NCBI RefSeq assembly: GCF_965198575.1
Contig: NZ_OZ240671.1
Span: 3,100,001 to 3,164,000 of the forward strand
DNA: 64,000 nt
Reading direction: 5' to 3'
Origin: Lichenicola sp965198575
GTDB lineage: Bacteria; Pseudomonadota; Alphaproteobacteria; Acetobacterales; Acetobacteraceae
The notes beneath the pieces were generated by a model that saw nothing but the letters and a program-made list of their open reading frames with translations, did not search any database and had not been told where the DNA came from. The position numbers and the translations under genes are program-made. Below, piece after piece: positions 1 to 9,700 of this stretch (within the stretch, counting starts at the first letter, position 1; the number at the start of each line of letters is the position of its first letter).

Positions 1-951
1 GACACCGTCCGGAGAGGTGTAGCCCTGGTCGGAGATCTTGTTGTTCTGCGCCAGATAGAGGTACGTCAGCTTGGTGCCCTCGAACGGGGTGTACACCACA
101 CTCACACGGGCGTTGCGCACCAGGTCCTCGTTGCCGTCCTTCTCGCCGGTGCCGCTGTTGCTGACGTAGCCGGGGTCCTGCCGGTAATCGAGCACCGCGC
201 GTACCGCGAGCGTGTCGGTGACGATCGGCACGTTGACCATCACCTTCTCGGAGTATCCGGTGCCGCCGCCCTCGGTGCCCTCGAACACGCTCTGCGCGGC
301 GGCGTCGATCTTGCTCGCATCGGCGGTATTGGCCACGTAGTCGATCGCGCCGCCGAGTGTCGAGGAGCCGAACAACGTGCTCTGCGGGCCGCGCAGGACC
401 TCGACACGGTTGACGTCGAACGTATCGATATCCGGGATCGCGATGGCGAAACCGGGCTCTGCCAGCGGGATGTCGTTGAGGAAATAGCCGGTGGTGCCCT
501 GACCCTGGTCGAGCAGGTTGGTGTCGGTGATGCCGCGGAAGGCGGCGGTCGACAGTCCGGGCGTGCCTTCGCTGAACACCACGCCCGGCGCCAAGCGCAG
601 GTAATCGGCGTAGCTGGTGGCGCCGAGCTGCTGCAGCTGGCGGCCGGTCAGCACGGTGACCGAGCCGGCGAGATCCCGTGTGCGCTGGCGCCGCTTGCCC
701 GCCGACACGGTGATGCTTTCCGGCTGATCGGGCACGGTGGCAGCGTTGGCGCCGGTGCGGTTCGGGGTGGTGGCGCGCGGACCCGCGGCAGCCGGGCCCG
801 TGGTGGCGGCCTGCACCGGCTTTGAACTCTGCGCGTGCGCAGGCGCCTGGGATACTCCGGCGAGTGCGGTGCCTCCGGCCAGCATGAGTGCGAACCGGGT
901 CGTGCTGCGAATCCGCATGTGCAGGACCCGGATGTTCATGCCTGTGTTCAT
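1..951 (-). CDS. TonB-dependent receptor, N-terminal part (cut by window edge)
   Basis: The 317 codons seen encode the start of an outer-membrane TonB-dependent receptor. Residues 1-40 look like a signal peptide ending in AHA-Q. A TonB-box-like stretch follows (PESITVSAGKRR), then a plug domain with TVLTGRQL, YADYLRLAPGV, an AFRGI element and VEVLRGPQSTLFGSSTLGGA, and then the first barrel strands. The lack of cysteine clusters and the SADYLR-type plug resemble receptors of the iron-siderophore or sugar type, but the substrate cannot be told. The start is the first ATG; a second in-frame ATG lies four codons later (939), and neither has a strong ribosome-binding site. The C-terminal barrel lies outside the window. 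Confidence 0.9.
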   Translation of the reverse strand, partial: MNTGMNIRVLHMRIRSTTRFALMLAGGTALAGVSQAPAHAQSSKPVQAATTGPAAAGPRATTPNRTGANAATVPDQPESITVSAGKRRQRTRDLAGSVTVLTGRQLQQLGATSYADYLRLAPGVVFSEGTPGLSTAAFRGITDTNLLDQGQGTTGYFLNDIPLAEPGFAIAIPDIDTFDVNRVEVLRGPQSTLFGSSTLGGAIDYVANTADASKIDAAAQSVFEGTEGGGTGYSEKVMVNVPIVTDTLAVRAVLDYRQDPGYVSNSGTGEKDGNEDLVRNARVSVVYTPFEGTKLTYLYLAQNNKISDQGYTSPDGV

Positions 952-1059
952 CGCGGTCGGATCCTGTGCAGTGACTTCGTTCCGTCTCCGCGAATTATGT
1001 TTCGATCCGCACACCATCGTCTCGCGCAGGCGGGCCGAACATCGCACCGGATGGGCCAA

Positions 1060-2619
1060 TCAACCGGGCGGCGTAACGGAGACCGCGCCCAGGGCCTCGA
1101 TCGGCGGCAGATCGTGGCCCAGCCGCGAATGCCGATAGCCGTAACCGACATAGGCGCACGCACCCAGCAGCACGTAGCCGACCAGCAGCGACAGCGGCAG
1201 CATGTTGCCGCGTGACGCCTCGGCGACCAGGTCGATCAGCAGCGGCGACGCCATCAACAGGCAGAACGCTACGCCGAGCGACGGCACCGTGCCGATCCAG
1301 ACACCACCCACGCGGACGCCGCCGAGCGGCACCCGGAACGGCCGGACCGCATCGGGGAAGCGGTTGCGATGCCAGATGACGGTGACGCAGACGATGCCGA
1401 ACGAGCACGTGGTGCCGAGGCTGACCAGGTCGCCGATGATGCCGATCGGCAGGATCGCCGCCGCCGCCGCCATGCACACGCCGAGCACGATGGTGCCGAG
1501 CCAGGGCGTGCGCCGGACCGGATGCAGCCGGCCGAACAACGCCGGCAGCAGGCCGTCGCGCGCCATCGTGTAGAAGATCCGCGACTGGCCGTAGGTGAGC
1601 GAGAGCAGCACCGAGGACAGTCCGGCGACAGCGCCGAACTTCACCACCAGCCCGAGCAGCGGCTGATGCATCGCATCCACCGCGATCGCCAGCGGGTCGG
1701 GCACCCCGAGGCGCTGATACGGCACCACCCCGGTCAGCACCGCGGCGACGCACAGGTAGGCCACGGTGCACAGCACGAGGGCGGACAGGATGCCGCGCGG
1801 CATGTCGCGCTGCGGGTTGCGGGCCTCGGCGCCGGCGGTCGAGACCGTCTCGAAGCCCATATAGGCGAAGAAGATCACCGAGGCGGCGCGGAAGATGCCC
1901 GGCACGCCGAAGCGGAAACCACCCTGGTTCGGCGGAATGAACGGCACCCAGTTGGCGCGGTGGATGGCGCCGATGCCGAACAGCACGAACAGCAGCAGCA
2001 CCCCGAGCTTCACCAGCACGATGACGCTGTTGACCGCGGCGGACTCCGCAACACCACGCACCAGCAGCGCCACCACGGCGACGATCGCCGCCACCGCCAG
2101 CACGTTGACGCCGCCGCCCCACACCAGGTGCTGCCCGTCCGGCGTCGAGACGGTCGAGACCAGCGAGACATGCAGTGCGGCCGGCACATGCACGCCGAGA
2201 TCGGACAGCAGCGACGCCAGATAGCCGGACAATCCCGACGCCACCGCGGCCCCGGCGATGCCGTATTCCAGCAGCATCAGCCAGCCGATCACCCACGCAC
2301 TCAGCTCGCCGGTGGTGACGTAGGCATAGGTGTAGGCCGAGCCCGCCACCGGCATCGTCGAGGCGAGCTCGGCGTAGGAGAGGGCGGCGAACACGCAGGC
2401 AAGCCCGGCCAGCACGAACGACAGCAGGATCGCCGGCCCGGCGAAATTGGCGGCGGCATTGCCGGTCATGACGTAGATGCCGGCGCCGATGATCGAGCCG
2501 ACGCCGAGCAGGGTCAGCTGGACCGGGCCCAGGGTGCGGCGCATGCCGGTCTCGCCAGTCTCGCGGGCGATCGCATCGGGTGTCTTGCGTCGGAACAACC
2601 TGCTGGACACGGTCGGCAT
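1060..2619 (-). CDS. APC-family (cationic) amino-acid permease
   Basis: This 519-residue inner-membrane transporter has about twelve to fourteen hydrophobic segments. The first carries the signature GSIIGAGIYVMTG after an N-terminal cytoplasmic stretch rich in Arg/Lys. FFAYMGFETVSTAGAEARNPQRD in the middle is the conserved region of the CAT/YhdG branch of the amino acid-polyamine-organocation superfamily. The start at 2619 is preceded by AAGGGAGA at good spacing. The upstream extension of the open frame is Arg-rich and lacks membrane character, so I left it out. It is probably a proton-coupled amino-acid importer; the substrate is inferred only from the family. It faces away from the esterase gene across a 240-base gap. 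Confidence 0.9.
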   Translation of the reverse strand: MPTVSSRLFRRKTPDAIARETGETGMRRTLGPVQLTLLGVGSIIGAGIYVMTGNAAANFAGPAILLSFVLAGLACVFAALSYAELASTMPVAGSAYTYAYVTTGELSAWVIGWLMLLEYGIAGAAVASGLSGYLASLLSDLGVHVPAALHVSLVSTVSTPDGQHLVWGGGVNVLAVAAIVAVVALLVRGVAESAAVNSVIVLVKLGVLLLFVLFGIGAIHRANWVPFIPPNQGGFRFGVPGIFRAASVIFFAYMGFETVSTAGAEARNPQRDMPRGILSALVLCTVAYLCVAAVLTGVVPYQRLGVPDPLAIAVDAMHQPLLGLVVKFGAVAGLSSVLLSLTYGQSRIFYTMARDGLLPALFGRLHPVRRTPWLGTIVLGVCMAAAAAILPIGIIGDLVSLGTTCSFGIVCVTVIWHRNRFPDAVRPFRVPLGGVRVGGVWIGTVPSLGVAFCLLMASPLLIDLVAEASRGNMLPLSLLVGYVLLGACAYVGYGYRHSRLGHDLPPIEALGAVSVTPPG

Positions 2620-2861
2620 GCGGTCTCCCTTCGGGCGGCGACGCGAGAATGATGTCCGCAGCATAGGCACCGCAGCGCCACCCGCGCGCTCTCGAACAGG
2701 CCGATCCTCGTTGTGCCCGGGCCAACCTGCGGGCCACGGCATCGTTTCGGCCCGGGACCGACGATCAACGGCCCGGCCGCGCATGGCGCGCATGGTGGCG
2801 GCCAGCTACCAGGGTGCTCCGGCACATCGTGCAGCTGCCGCGAGCCGAACCGCAGGAAGCC

Positions 2862-3872
2862 ATGTCCGCCGATTTGCCCAAGTCCGGGTCGCCCACGCCC
2901 CGGCCACCCGCTCCCGACATGATCCGTTTCCGCGACGCGCTTGCGGACGCATACGGCCGGCACCCGCCGCTGCACGCCCTGCCGACTGCCGAGGCGCGGG
3001 CGATCGCCGAGCAGGTGCGCGTGCCGTGGGTGGTCGGCGGCCCGTTCATGCACGAGACGCGCAATCACGTCGTCGAGGCGGGAGGCATGGCGCTGCGGCT
3101 CCGCGTCCATGTGCCGACCGAGCGTCCGGACGGCGTGCTGGTGTATGTGCATGGCGGCGGCTGGACGCTGTTCTCGATCGACACGCATGACCGAGTGATG
3201 CGCGAATACGCGGCGCTCTCCGGAATGGCGGTGATCGGCATCGACTACACGCTGGCCCCGGAGGCCGTCTTTCCGCGCCAGGTCGACGAGGTGACGGCGC
3301 TGCTGGGACTGATGCGCGACCCTTCGACGGCACGCTGGCTCGGCTTCGACCCGGCCGCGCTCCCGCTGGCGATCGGCGGCGACTCCGCGGGCGGCAATCT
3401 CGCGATGGCGGCATGCCTGACCCTGCGCGACGCCGGCGACACCGGCCGGGTGCAGGCGATCGTCCTGAACTACGCGGCAATCGACCCGGAGGACCACTGG
3501 CCGTCCTACCGGATCTATGGCGGCCCCGAATACAACCTGACCCGGGACGAGATGCGCGGCTTCTGGCAGGGCTATGCGCCGGACCCGGCGGTCCGGCAGG
3601 ACCCACGCGTGGCGCTGTTGCGTGGCCGGCTCGACCGGTTGCCGCCGACCCTGCTGGCGATCGCCGAATGCGACGTGTTGCGCGACGAGAACCTGGCCCT
3701 GGCCCGGGCACTCGAGGCGGCCGGCGTGCCGGTCGAGACGCGGGTGTATGACGGCATGCTGCACAGCTTCCTCGAAGCCGTGTCGATCTCGGAGACCGCG
3801 CAAGCGGCATTCCGGGACGCCGCCGCCTGGCTGCGCGCGACCCTGGACCTGCGCCCCATGCCGGCACCCTGA
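2862..3872 (+). CDS. Alpha/beta hydrolase, HSL-type carboxylesterase
   Basis: This is a 336-residue serine hydrolase of the hormone-sensitive-lipase (Abhydrolase_3) group, probably a cytoplasmic short-chain ester hydrolase. The oxyanion-hole motif VHGGGW, the nucleophile elbow GDSAGGN, the acid site AECDVLRDE and the histidine in DGMLHSF are all present and in order, so the catalytic triad is intact. The ATG at 2862 follows CAGGAAGCC, a good ribosome-binding site. The 16 codons upstream that stay open have none. The stop is only 9 bases from the next gene, a PaiB-like flavoprotein, so the two are probably cotranscribed. Confidence 0.9.
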   Translation: MSADLPKSGSPTPRPPAPDMIRFRDALADAYGRHPPLHALPTAEARAIAEQVRVPWVVGGPFMHETRNHVVEAGGMALRLRVHVPTERPDGVLVYVHGGGWTLFSIDTHDRVMREYAALSGMAVIGIDYTLAPEAVFPRQVDEVTALLGLMRDPSTARWLGFDPAALPLAIGGDSAGGNLAMAACLTLRDAGDTGRVQAIVLNYAAIDPEDHWPSYRIYGGPEYNLTRDEMRGFWQGYAPDPAVRQDPRVALLRGRLDRLPPTLLAIAECDVLRDENLALARALEAAGVPVETRVYDGMLHSFLEAVSISETAQAAFRDAAAWLRATLDLRPMPAP

Positions 3873-3881
3873 GGCCGGCCG

Positions 3882-4541
3882 ATGTTCATCCCCGACGAGT
3901 ACCGCCTCGACGATGCCGCGACCGCGTTCGCGTTGATCCGCGAGATCCGCACCGGCACGCTGATGACGGCGGCACCGGACGGCGTCGGCGCACCGGATGC
4001 CAGCCACCTGCCATTCATGGTGGATGCCGAGGGTGCGGACCCGCAAACCGGCCGGGGTGGCCGGCTGATCGGCCATGTCGATCGGCGCAACCCGCAATGG
4101 CAGGCTCTGGAGGCGCGACCGGAATGCAGCGTCGCCTTCCTTGGCCCGCAGGCGCATGTCTCGCCGTCCTGGTACGGCACCCGTCCGCGGGCGCCGACCT
4201 GGCTGTACGTAGCGGTGCAGGTGCGGGGCAGGGCCGTGCTGATCACCGACCAGTCGGCGCTTCGGGCAATGGTGGAGCGGCTTTCGGACGAACTGGAACC
4301 CCCGGGCAGCGACTGGAACAGCAGCCAGGTCGTGCCGTACACCGAGCGGCTGATGCCCTACATCGTGGGCTTCGGCATCGACATCGAGCGCATCGACACA
4401 CAGATCCGGCTGGGCCAGGGCAATACCCCCGACGATCGCCGCCGCGTCCTGGCAGCGCTCACCGCCGCCGGCGACACCAACTTCGGTGCCCGCGCGATTG
4501 CCGCCCTGATCAGGCGGCTGGTGCCGTTGCCTCCCGACTAG
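3882..4541 (+). CDS. PaiB-like FMN-binding protein
   Basis: This 219-residue protein matches the FMN-binding negative transcriptional regulator (PaiB) family, a split-barrel flavin fold. It shows the family start MFIPDEYRLDD, the strand LMTAAPDG, LPFMVD, an IGHVDRRNPQW segment, SPSWY, and near the C-terminus a degraded form of the KLSQNK motif (IRLGQGN). In Bacillus PaiB acts with PaiA in sporulation control; no such role can be inferred here. It starts 9 bases after the esterase gene. Its last 32 bases overlap the end of the convergent AraC gene. Confidence 0.82.
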   Translation: MFIPDEYRLDDAATAFALIREIRTGTLMTAAPDGVGAPDASHLPFMVDAEGADPQTGRGGRLIGHVDRRNPQWQALEARPECSVAFLGPQAHVSPSWYGTRPRAPTWLYVAVQVRGRAVLITDQSALRAMVERLSDELEPPGSDWNSSQVVPYTERLMPYIVGFGIDIERIDTQIRLGQGNTPDDRRRVLAALTAAGDTNFGARAIAALIRRLVPLPPD

Positions 4542-5319
4542 CGGGTTCCGCAACGGCTGCATGACGCATGTACAGGCTTGGGGTGGTGCCGAACACGCGC
4601 TGGAACAGTGCGGTGAACGCGCTCGGGCTGTCGTAACCGACCTCGCAGGCGGCCTGTGCCACCGAACAACCCTCCGACAGCCTCGCGCAGGCCGTCACCA
4701 GCCGCGCCTGCTGCCGCCAGGCGCCGAGACTGAGCCCGGTCTCGTCGCGGAACAGTCGCGTCATCGTCCGCCGGCTCATCCCGGCAAGATCCGCCCAGGC
4801 ATCCAGGTCGCCGCTCTCGGCCAGGTTGGAGAGCACGAACCGGCACACCCGCAACAGCCGCGGATTGTCCGGCATCGGCAGGAACAGCCGCGTCATCGGC
4901 TCCTGGCAGATCTCGTCGAGGATCAGCCGCATGATCCTCCCGTCGCGGCCATCCACCGCATAATCCGGATCGACCGTCATCGCCTCGAGGATCAGCGCCC
5001 GCAGCAGGCTCGACACCTCGATTACCCGCGGCGCCGGCGGCAGGCCGTGCACGGCGTGATCATCGACATAGAGGGTGCGGAGCGACACCGCGGAACGACA
5101 CAGCACCTCGTGCTCGGTGCCCGCAGGCAGCCAGAGTGCACGTTGCGGCGGCACGATCCACGACCCGTCATCGGTGGTGATGATCATCACCCCGGCAGCG
5201 GCGAACAGCAGCTGTGCGCGACCGTGCCGATGTCGCGGATCCAGGAACCCGGCCGGGTACTCATCGGAGAGTGCCGCCACCGGACGGCGGGTCGCTTGGG
5301 CGGTGAGGCTGCAGCGCAT
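4510..5319 (-). CDS. AraC-family transcriptional regulator
   Basis: This 269-residue regulator has an N-terminal cupin-like sensing domain (about residues 15-90, with HRHGRAQLLFAAAG and WLPAGTEHEV) and a C-terminal AraC DNA-binding domain (about 165-255). In the latter, DAWADLAGMSRRTMTRLF is the first helix-turn-helix and VAQAACEVGYDSPSAFTALFQRVFGTTP the second. The ATG at 5319 is preferred; a TTG three codons upstream is possible, and neither has a strong ribosome-binding site. The arrangement resembles NimR-type regulators, which often control a neighbouring transporter. The upstream SemiSWEET gene points the same way, so a regulatory link is only a guess. Confidence 0.88.
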   Translation of the reverse strand: MRCSLTAQATRRPVAALSDEYPAGFLDPRHRHGRAQLLFAAAGVMIITTDDGSWIVPPQRALWLPAGTEHEVLCRSAVSLRTLYVDDHAVHGLPPAPRVIEVSSLLRALILEAMTVDPDYAVDGRDGRIMRLILDEICQEPMTRLFLPMPDNPRLLRVCRFVLSNLAESGDLDAWADLAGMSRRTMTRLFRDETGLSLGAWRQQARLVTACARLSEGCSVAQAACEVGYDSPSAFTALFQRVFGTTPSLYMRHAAVAEPASREATAPAA

Positions 5320-5389
5320 GATCGGCAACTCGCGGCAAAGGCGTCACGTGCCCCGAGCAAGCCGTGTGCCACGCATCACGCGTGTGAGA

Positions 5390-5725
5390 TTACGTCTCCG
5401 GCGAGCGCTCGTCGTCGGTAGCGCCGACCACCGGCGCCAGCGTCTCGGCGACCGCCTCCTTCTGCTCCTGCGGCAGCATCTTCATCATCAGGATGAAGGC
5501 GGACAGCACCAGGCAGATGATGTTCTGCACGATGATCGCCCATTGTCGCTGCAGGATCCCGTACAGCAGCCAGGTGCAGAACCCCGCCACGGTGATCAGG
5601 TACATCTTGAGCGAGATGCCGTCGGTGTTGCGGGTTCGGATGATGCTCCAGGCCTGCGGCACGTAGCTGATCATCGACAGGGTCGCCGCAAACAGGCTGA
5701 CGATGGTGACAGCACTCAGATGCAT
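5390..5725 (-). CDS. SemiSWEET / PQ-loop sugar transporter
   Basis: At 111 residues with three hydrophobic segments (about residues 5-25, 38-58 and 64-86) this fits a SemiSWEET, a small protein that dimerises to let sugars cross the inner membrane. The first helix has the PQ-loop SYVPQAW followed by RNTDGISLKMYLI, the conserved second half of the motif. The C-terminal 25 residues are hydrophilic. The ATG at 5725 sits behind GAGGCGGGACGG. It lies 79 bases downstream of the sugar epimerase gene on the same strand, at the end of the glycan operon. A role in sugar supply or export is plausible but unproven. Confidence 0.85.
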   Translation of the reverse strand: MHLSAVTIVSLFAATLSMISYVPQAWSIIRTRNTDGISLKMYLITVAGFCTWLLYGILQRQWAIIVQNIICLVLSAFILMMKMLPQEQKEAVAETLAPVVGATDDERSPET

Positions 5726-5804
5726 CGCCGTCCCGCCTCGCCACCCAGCCAACGCCCGGACAACGCAGCAGGGCGTGGCTCGGATGCCTCCCAATCGGCG
5801 GGTT

Positions 5805-6752
5805 CTAGCGTGGCGTTCGCAGCCAGGCGGCAGTGCGTGCGAGGCCATCCTCCCAGCCGACCCGCGGTCCCCATCCGGTCTCCCGCTGCAGTCGCGTGCT
5901 GTCGAGGATGTTCACCGCCACATCGCCCGAGCGCCCTGGGTGCCGGTCCAGGATCGGCCGGCAGCCGGTGACGCGGGCCGCATCCTCGATCACTGAAAGC
6001 ACGCTTCGGCCGATCCCGCTGCCGACATTGAACAGCCGCGACGCATCCGCCCCCGGTTCTGCCTCCAGGAACGCCACGGCTAGGAACGCCGCGACGACGT
6101 CATCGATGTGCAGGTAGTCGCGGATCACCGCCCCGTCGCCCCAGAGCGGGATCGCCCCGGCCCCGAGCAGCCGGTGCAGCACAGCCGCCACCAGGCCCTG
6201 CTCGCGATTTGGGTCCTGGTGCTGGCCGTAGGCATTGGCGATCCGCAGCACGCGGTACTCGAGCCCGTACAGATGCCGGTACAGCGCCAGGTATTTCTCG
6301 ACCGTCAGCTTGCCGATGCCGTAGGCGGAGATCGGCTCGGTGGCGGCGGTCTCGGGGATCGGCGCGTCTCCGGCCGGCCCATACACGGTGCCGCCGGACG
6401 AGGCGAACACGGTCCGCTGCACACCCTGGCGCCGGCAGGCCTCGAGCAGCCGGACCTTCGGTGGCAGGCCGTCGGCGACGATCTGCGCCGGGTTGTCGTT
6501 GGAGCTGTTCGGCAGCCCGGCGCCGATCAGGTCGAACACGTGGGTGTGGCCGGCGACCAAGGCGTCCGGGTCGGAGAGCGACTCGATGCTGCCGGCCAGC
6601 CACAGCATCCGGTCCAACCCGGCGAGTGCGGGCGGTGGGCGCGACTTTCGCCCGAAACCTGTGGTGTCGATTCCCGCCGCCCGCAGCGCCAGGCAGAGAT
6701 TTGTGCCGATGAAGCCGCCAGCGCCCAGCACGAGGCAGCGCGCACCCTTCAC
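5805..6752 (-). CDS. NAD-dependent nucleotide-sugar epimerase/dehydratase
   Basis: This is a 315-residue extended short-chain dehydrogenase of the GalE/WbpP type. It has the Rossmann motif GAGGFIG at residues 11-17, an ASSGGTVYG segment, the catalytic YGIGK (YxxxK), and a C-terminal sugar-nucleotide region with FNVGSG and NILDSTRL. It probably interconverts or dehydrates an NDP-hexose in the cytoplasm for the glycosyltransferases around it. The GTG start is 8 bases after the stop of the large glycosyltransferase gene, so translation is probably coupled. The exact substrate cannot be told. A 4-epimerase is the likeliest reading. Confidence 0.88.
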   Translation of the reverse strand: MKGARCLVLGAGGFIGTNLCLALRAAGIDTTGFGRKSRPPPALAGLDRMLWLAGSIESLSDPDALVAGHTHVFDLIGAGLPNSSNDNPAQIVADGLPPKVRLLEACRRQGVQRTVFASSGGTVYGPAGDAPIPETAATEPISAYGIGKLTVEKYLALYRHLYGLEYRVLRIANAYGQHQDPNREQGLVAAVLHRLLGAGAIPLWGDGAVIRDYLHIDDVVAAFLAVAFLEAEPGADASRLFNVGSGIGRSVLSVIEDAARVTGCRPILDRHPGRSGDVAVNILDSTRLQRETGWGPRVGWEDGLARTAAWLRTPR

Positions 6753-6760
6753 GACGAGTG

Positions 6761-9700
6761 TCAGAGCCGCTGCCTCGCCCCGCGCACCTTGAGCCGCAGC
6801 CAGGGGTGGCGGGTTTCAACGAACTCGACCATCAGCCGCTTGTTGGCGTCCTGCTCGGTGATCGCGTTCACCATCGACCCGGGATGGACGCGATACTCGG
6901 CGAGCTCCTCGGGCACCGCGATGCCGAACTGGCCGAGCTCCACCAGGCGGCACCACAGCGAGAAATCCTCCCACCCCATGGCGTCGCGGCGCACGTAATA
7001 GCCGCCGGCGCTGGCCCACGCCCATTTCGCGATCATTGCCATCGCATCGATGTAGTTGCCCGACGCCAGGTGGAACGGATCGAAGTCTCCCGCGCCCATC
7101 AGCTCCTGCTTGGCCTCGAACTGGCGGATGTGCGGATAGGCGAAGCCGGCCAGCGGCTCCTGATCGAGCGCCCGCAGCAGCCGCTCGCAGGCCTCGGGTG
7201 CCAGGCGATTATCGGAGTCGAGCACCATGATCCACGGTGTCTCGGCCTGGTCGAACACCACGTTGCGCGCCCCCCCGAGGCCGGCATTGCGGCGCGTCCG
7301 CAGGATCCGCACCCGGTTGAAGCGCAGCCGGTTGCGTTCCGCCCAGTCCAGCAGCAGCGGCACCGACCCGTCCCGCGAGCCGTCATCGACCACCACCAGG
7401 TCGAGCGCATCGAGCGTCTGCGCCAGCACGGACTCGAGCGCCTCGCCGATATGCATCTCGTAGTTATACGAGGTCATGCCGACGGTGACGGACGCCTCGC
7501 CGAGCGAGTCGTGGCAATAGAGCAGCTCGCTGTCGGGGATCTCCGGTAGCCCGGACGCCCGGTAGGTCCCCCGATGCAGCGCCAGTTCCGCAGCCCGGGC
7601 ACCCTCGGCACCGCCATCGAGGCCGGTCAGCAGCTGCGACCACAGCTCGGACTGCCGGCGTGGCCCGAACTGCCAGAGCACGTCGTGATAGGCGTTGCGG
7701 GCAATCCGCCGGCGCAATTCCGGCTGCTCGACCAGCTGCAGCAGCAGGCGTTCCCAGCTGTCGGCATCGTCGGCCAGGAAGCCGGTGACGCCATCCTGCA
7801 CGGCGCGGCGGAACGGGCCGGTGGGGGAGGCGACGACACACACGCCGGCCAGCGCCGACTCGAAGTATTTCAGCTCGCTCTTGGCTTCGCAGAACGGGTT
7901 GTCCGGCTGCAGCGGGCACAGCGACACGTCGAAGCGAGCCAATTCCCCGGGCAGCTCGGCCAACGGCACCATGTCGCGCCACTCGATCCGGTCGGCGAAC
8001 GGCAGCAGGGCCGGGAACTCCTCGATCAGCACCAGCCCGCCCTCGCTGCCGGCGCCGCCGGCGCTGGGGTCGCGGAACAGCACCAGCAGCGTCTCGGGAC
8101 GAAGCGAGAGAACGCGCGCGAGCGCGTCGGCGATCTCGGCAAAGTCCTTCTGGTGGGTGCGGGTCCCGCCGGCGTAGCCGAGCCTGATACGGCCATCCGC
8201 GGCCTGCTCGCCACGCAGGCGCACGGCGCGCCGCGACGCCCGTTCGGTGGCGGCATCGAAGGTGTTCGGCAGCACATGCACGATGGGGTGCTGCTCGCCC
8301 ATCGGCCCGGCCAGCTCCAGGGTGGTGGTGGTGCAGAGATCGCACGAGATGAGGGTGCGCAGCATCCCCAGGAAGTAGGAGCGGCTCTCGGCTTCGGTCA
8401 GGAAGTTGGTGCGGATACCGTCGATGATTTCGATCACCGCCAGCGACGGCTTGACGATCAGGTCGTCGAGGTCGAACACGACCCGGGTTCCGGCCTCGTG
8501 CGCCAGCCGGATCAGCGTCTGGATGTGCCCGCTATAGGCCGCCCGCCACAGCACCACGAGATCGGCGGCGCCCAGGTTGCCCGGATTGACGTCGAAGACG
8601 TCGACCGTCTCGGTCTGGTAGCCGAGCCGTGCGCAGGCGGCGGCGTTGCGCAGCGTGCGATAGGTCGCCCCCGGAGTGCCGGGCTCGCCGGCCACGAACA
8701 GGATCCGCCTGATCGGACGCCAGCCGAGCCGGGCGGGTGCCGGATCTGCGTCGGTGGCCGGTGCCGTGACCTCAGGCACGCGGACGTCCGCCTCGGGCTC
8801 GCGGGCTTCAGGTCCGGCGAGGGCGACGGCGTGGTCCGCCGCCTCCGGGGGGAGAGCCAACGGTTCCGGCACGGGTGCGTCCGCTTCGACAGGCAGTGCG
8901 GGTGGCGCCGGATCGCTCGGCGGCGCAACTGCCGGCAGCGCATCCGGGCCGCGCAACCTCGACAGCACGATCCGGGCCGGCCGGGTCAGCCGCCAGGACG
9001 CCGAGGCCTGCAGCGCTTCGAGGTCGTTCTGCAGGCGAATACGCTCGACGCGCGCCGCTGCCGCCTCCGCCTGCAGGCGCGCACGCTCTTCCTGCCACCC
9101 CTGTGCCGCAACCTGAAGCTGACGGGCGTGTTCGGCCGCCAGCATCGCTTCGCGCTCGAGATGAGCCTGCTCCAAGGCCTGCATAGAGGCCCGATGCGCA
9201 GCGGTCAGCTCGAGGAGCGCGGCATCCGCAGCCCGGGCCGCCTGGGTCTGCGCCTGGGCGGCCTGGTCACGGACCCGCTCGGCGGTCTCGAGGGCCCCCA
9301 GGTGCGCGCTCAGGCGATGACGGTCCAGCTTGCTGTGCGCCAGGTCGTCACGAAGCCGGTGGTGAGCTTCCTGCAGCGCCTGCAGTGCCTCGCGTTGCGT
9401 GTCGCTCTCGGCCTTGAGCCGGACGAGCTCGGCGGTGGCCTGCTCCAGTTCCGCGGCGAGAGGCTCCGCCGTGGCGGCCTGTACGGCCAGCGCCTGGCGA
9501 TCGCGGGCATCGACGACCCGCTGGAACTCGACCTCCCAGCGCTCGCCGAGCAGGGCGAAGCGGTCGCGCAGCCGTGCGGTCCCGGCCGGGTCGGCAGCGA
9601 GCGCCCAGAGTGACGCCAACGACTCCGGCGGTGCCGAGCCCGGCGCGATCACCCCGAGCCCATGGCCATGCAGGAACTCGAAGCTCGGATGGCGCCCCGC

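Noticed and set aside
2514..4562. Long leftward open frame opposite the esterase and PaiB-like genes
   Set aside because: It is antisense to two genes with clear motifs, and its product is rich in His, Arg and Gln with no domain, as expected from GC-rich shadows.
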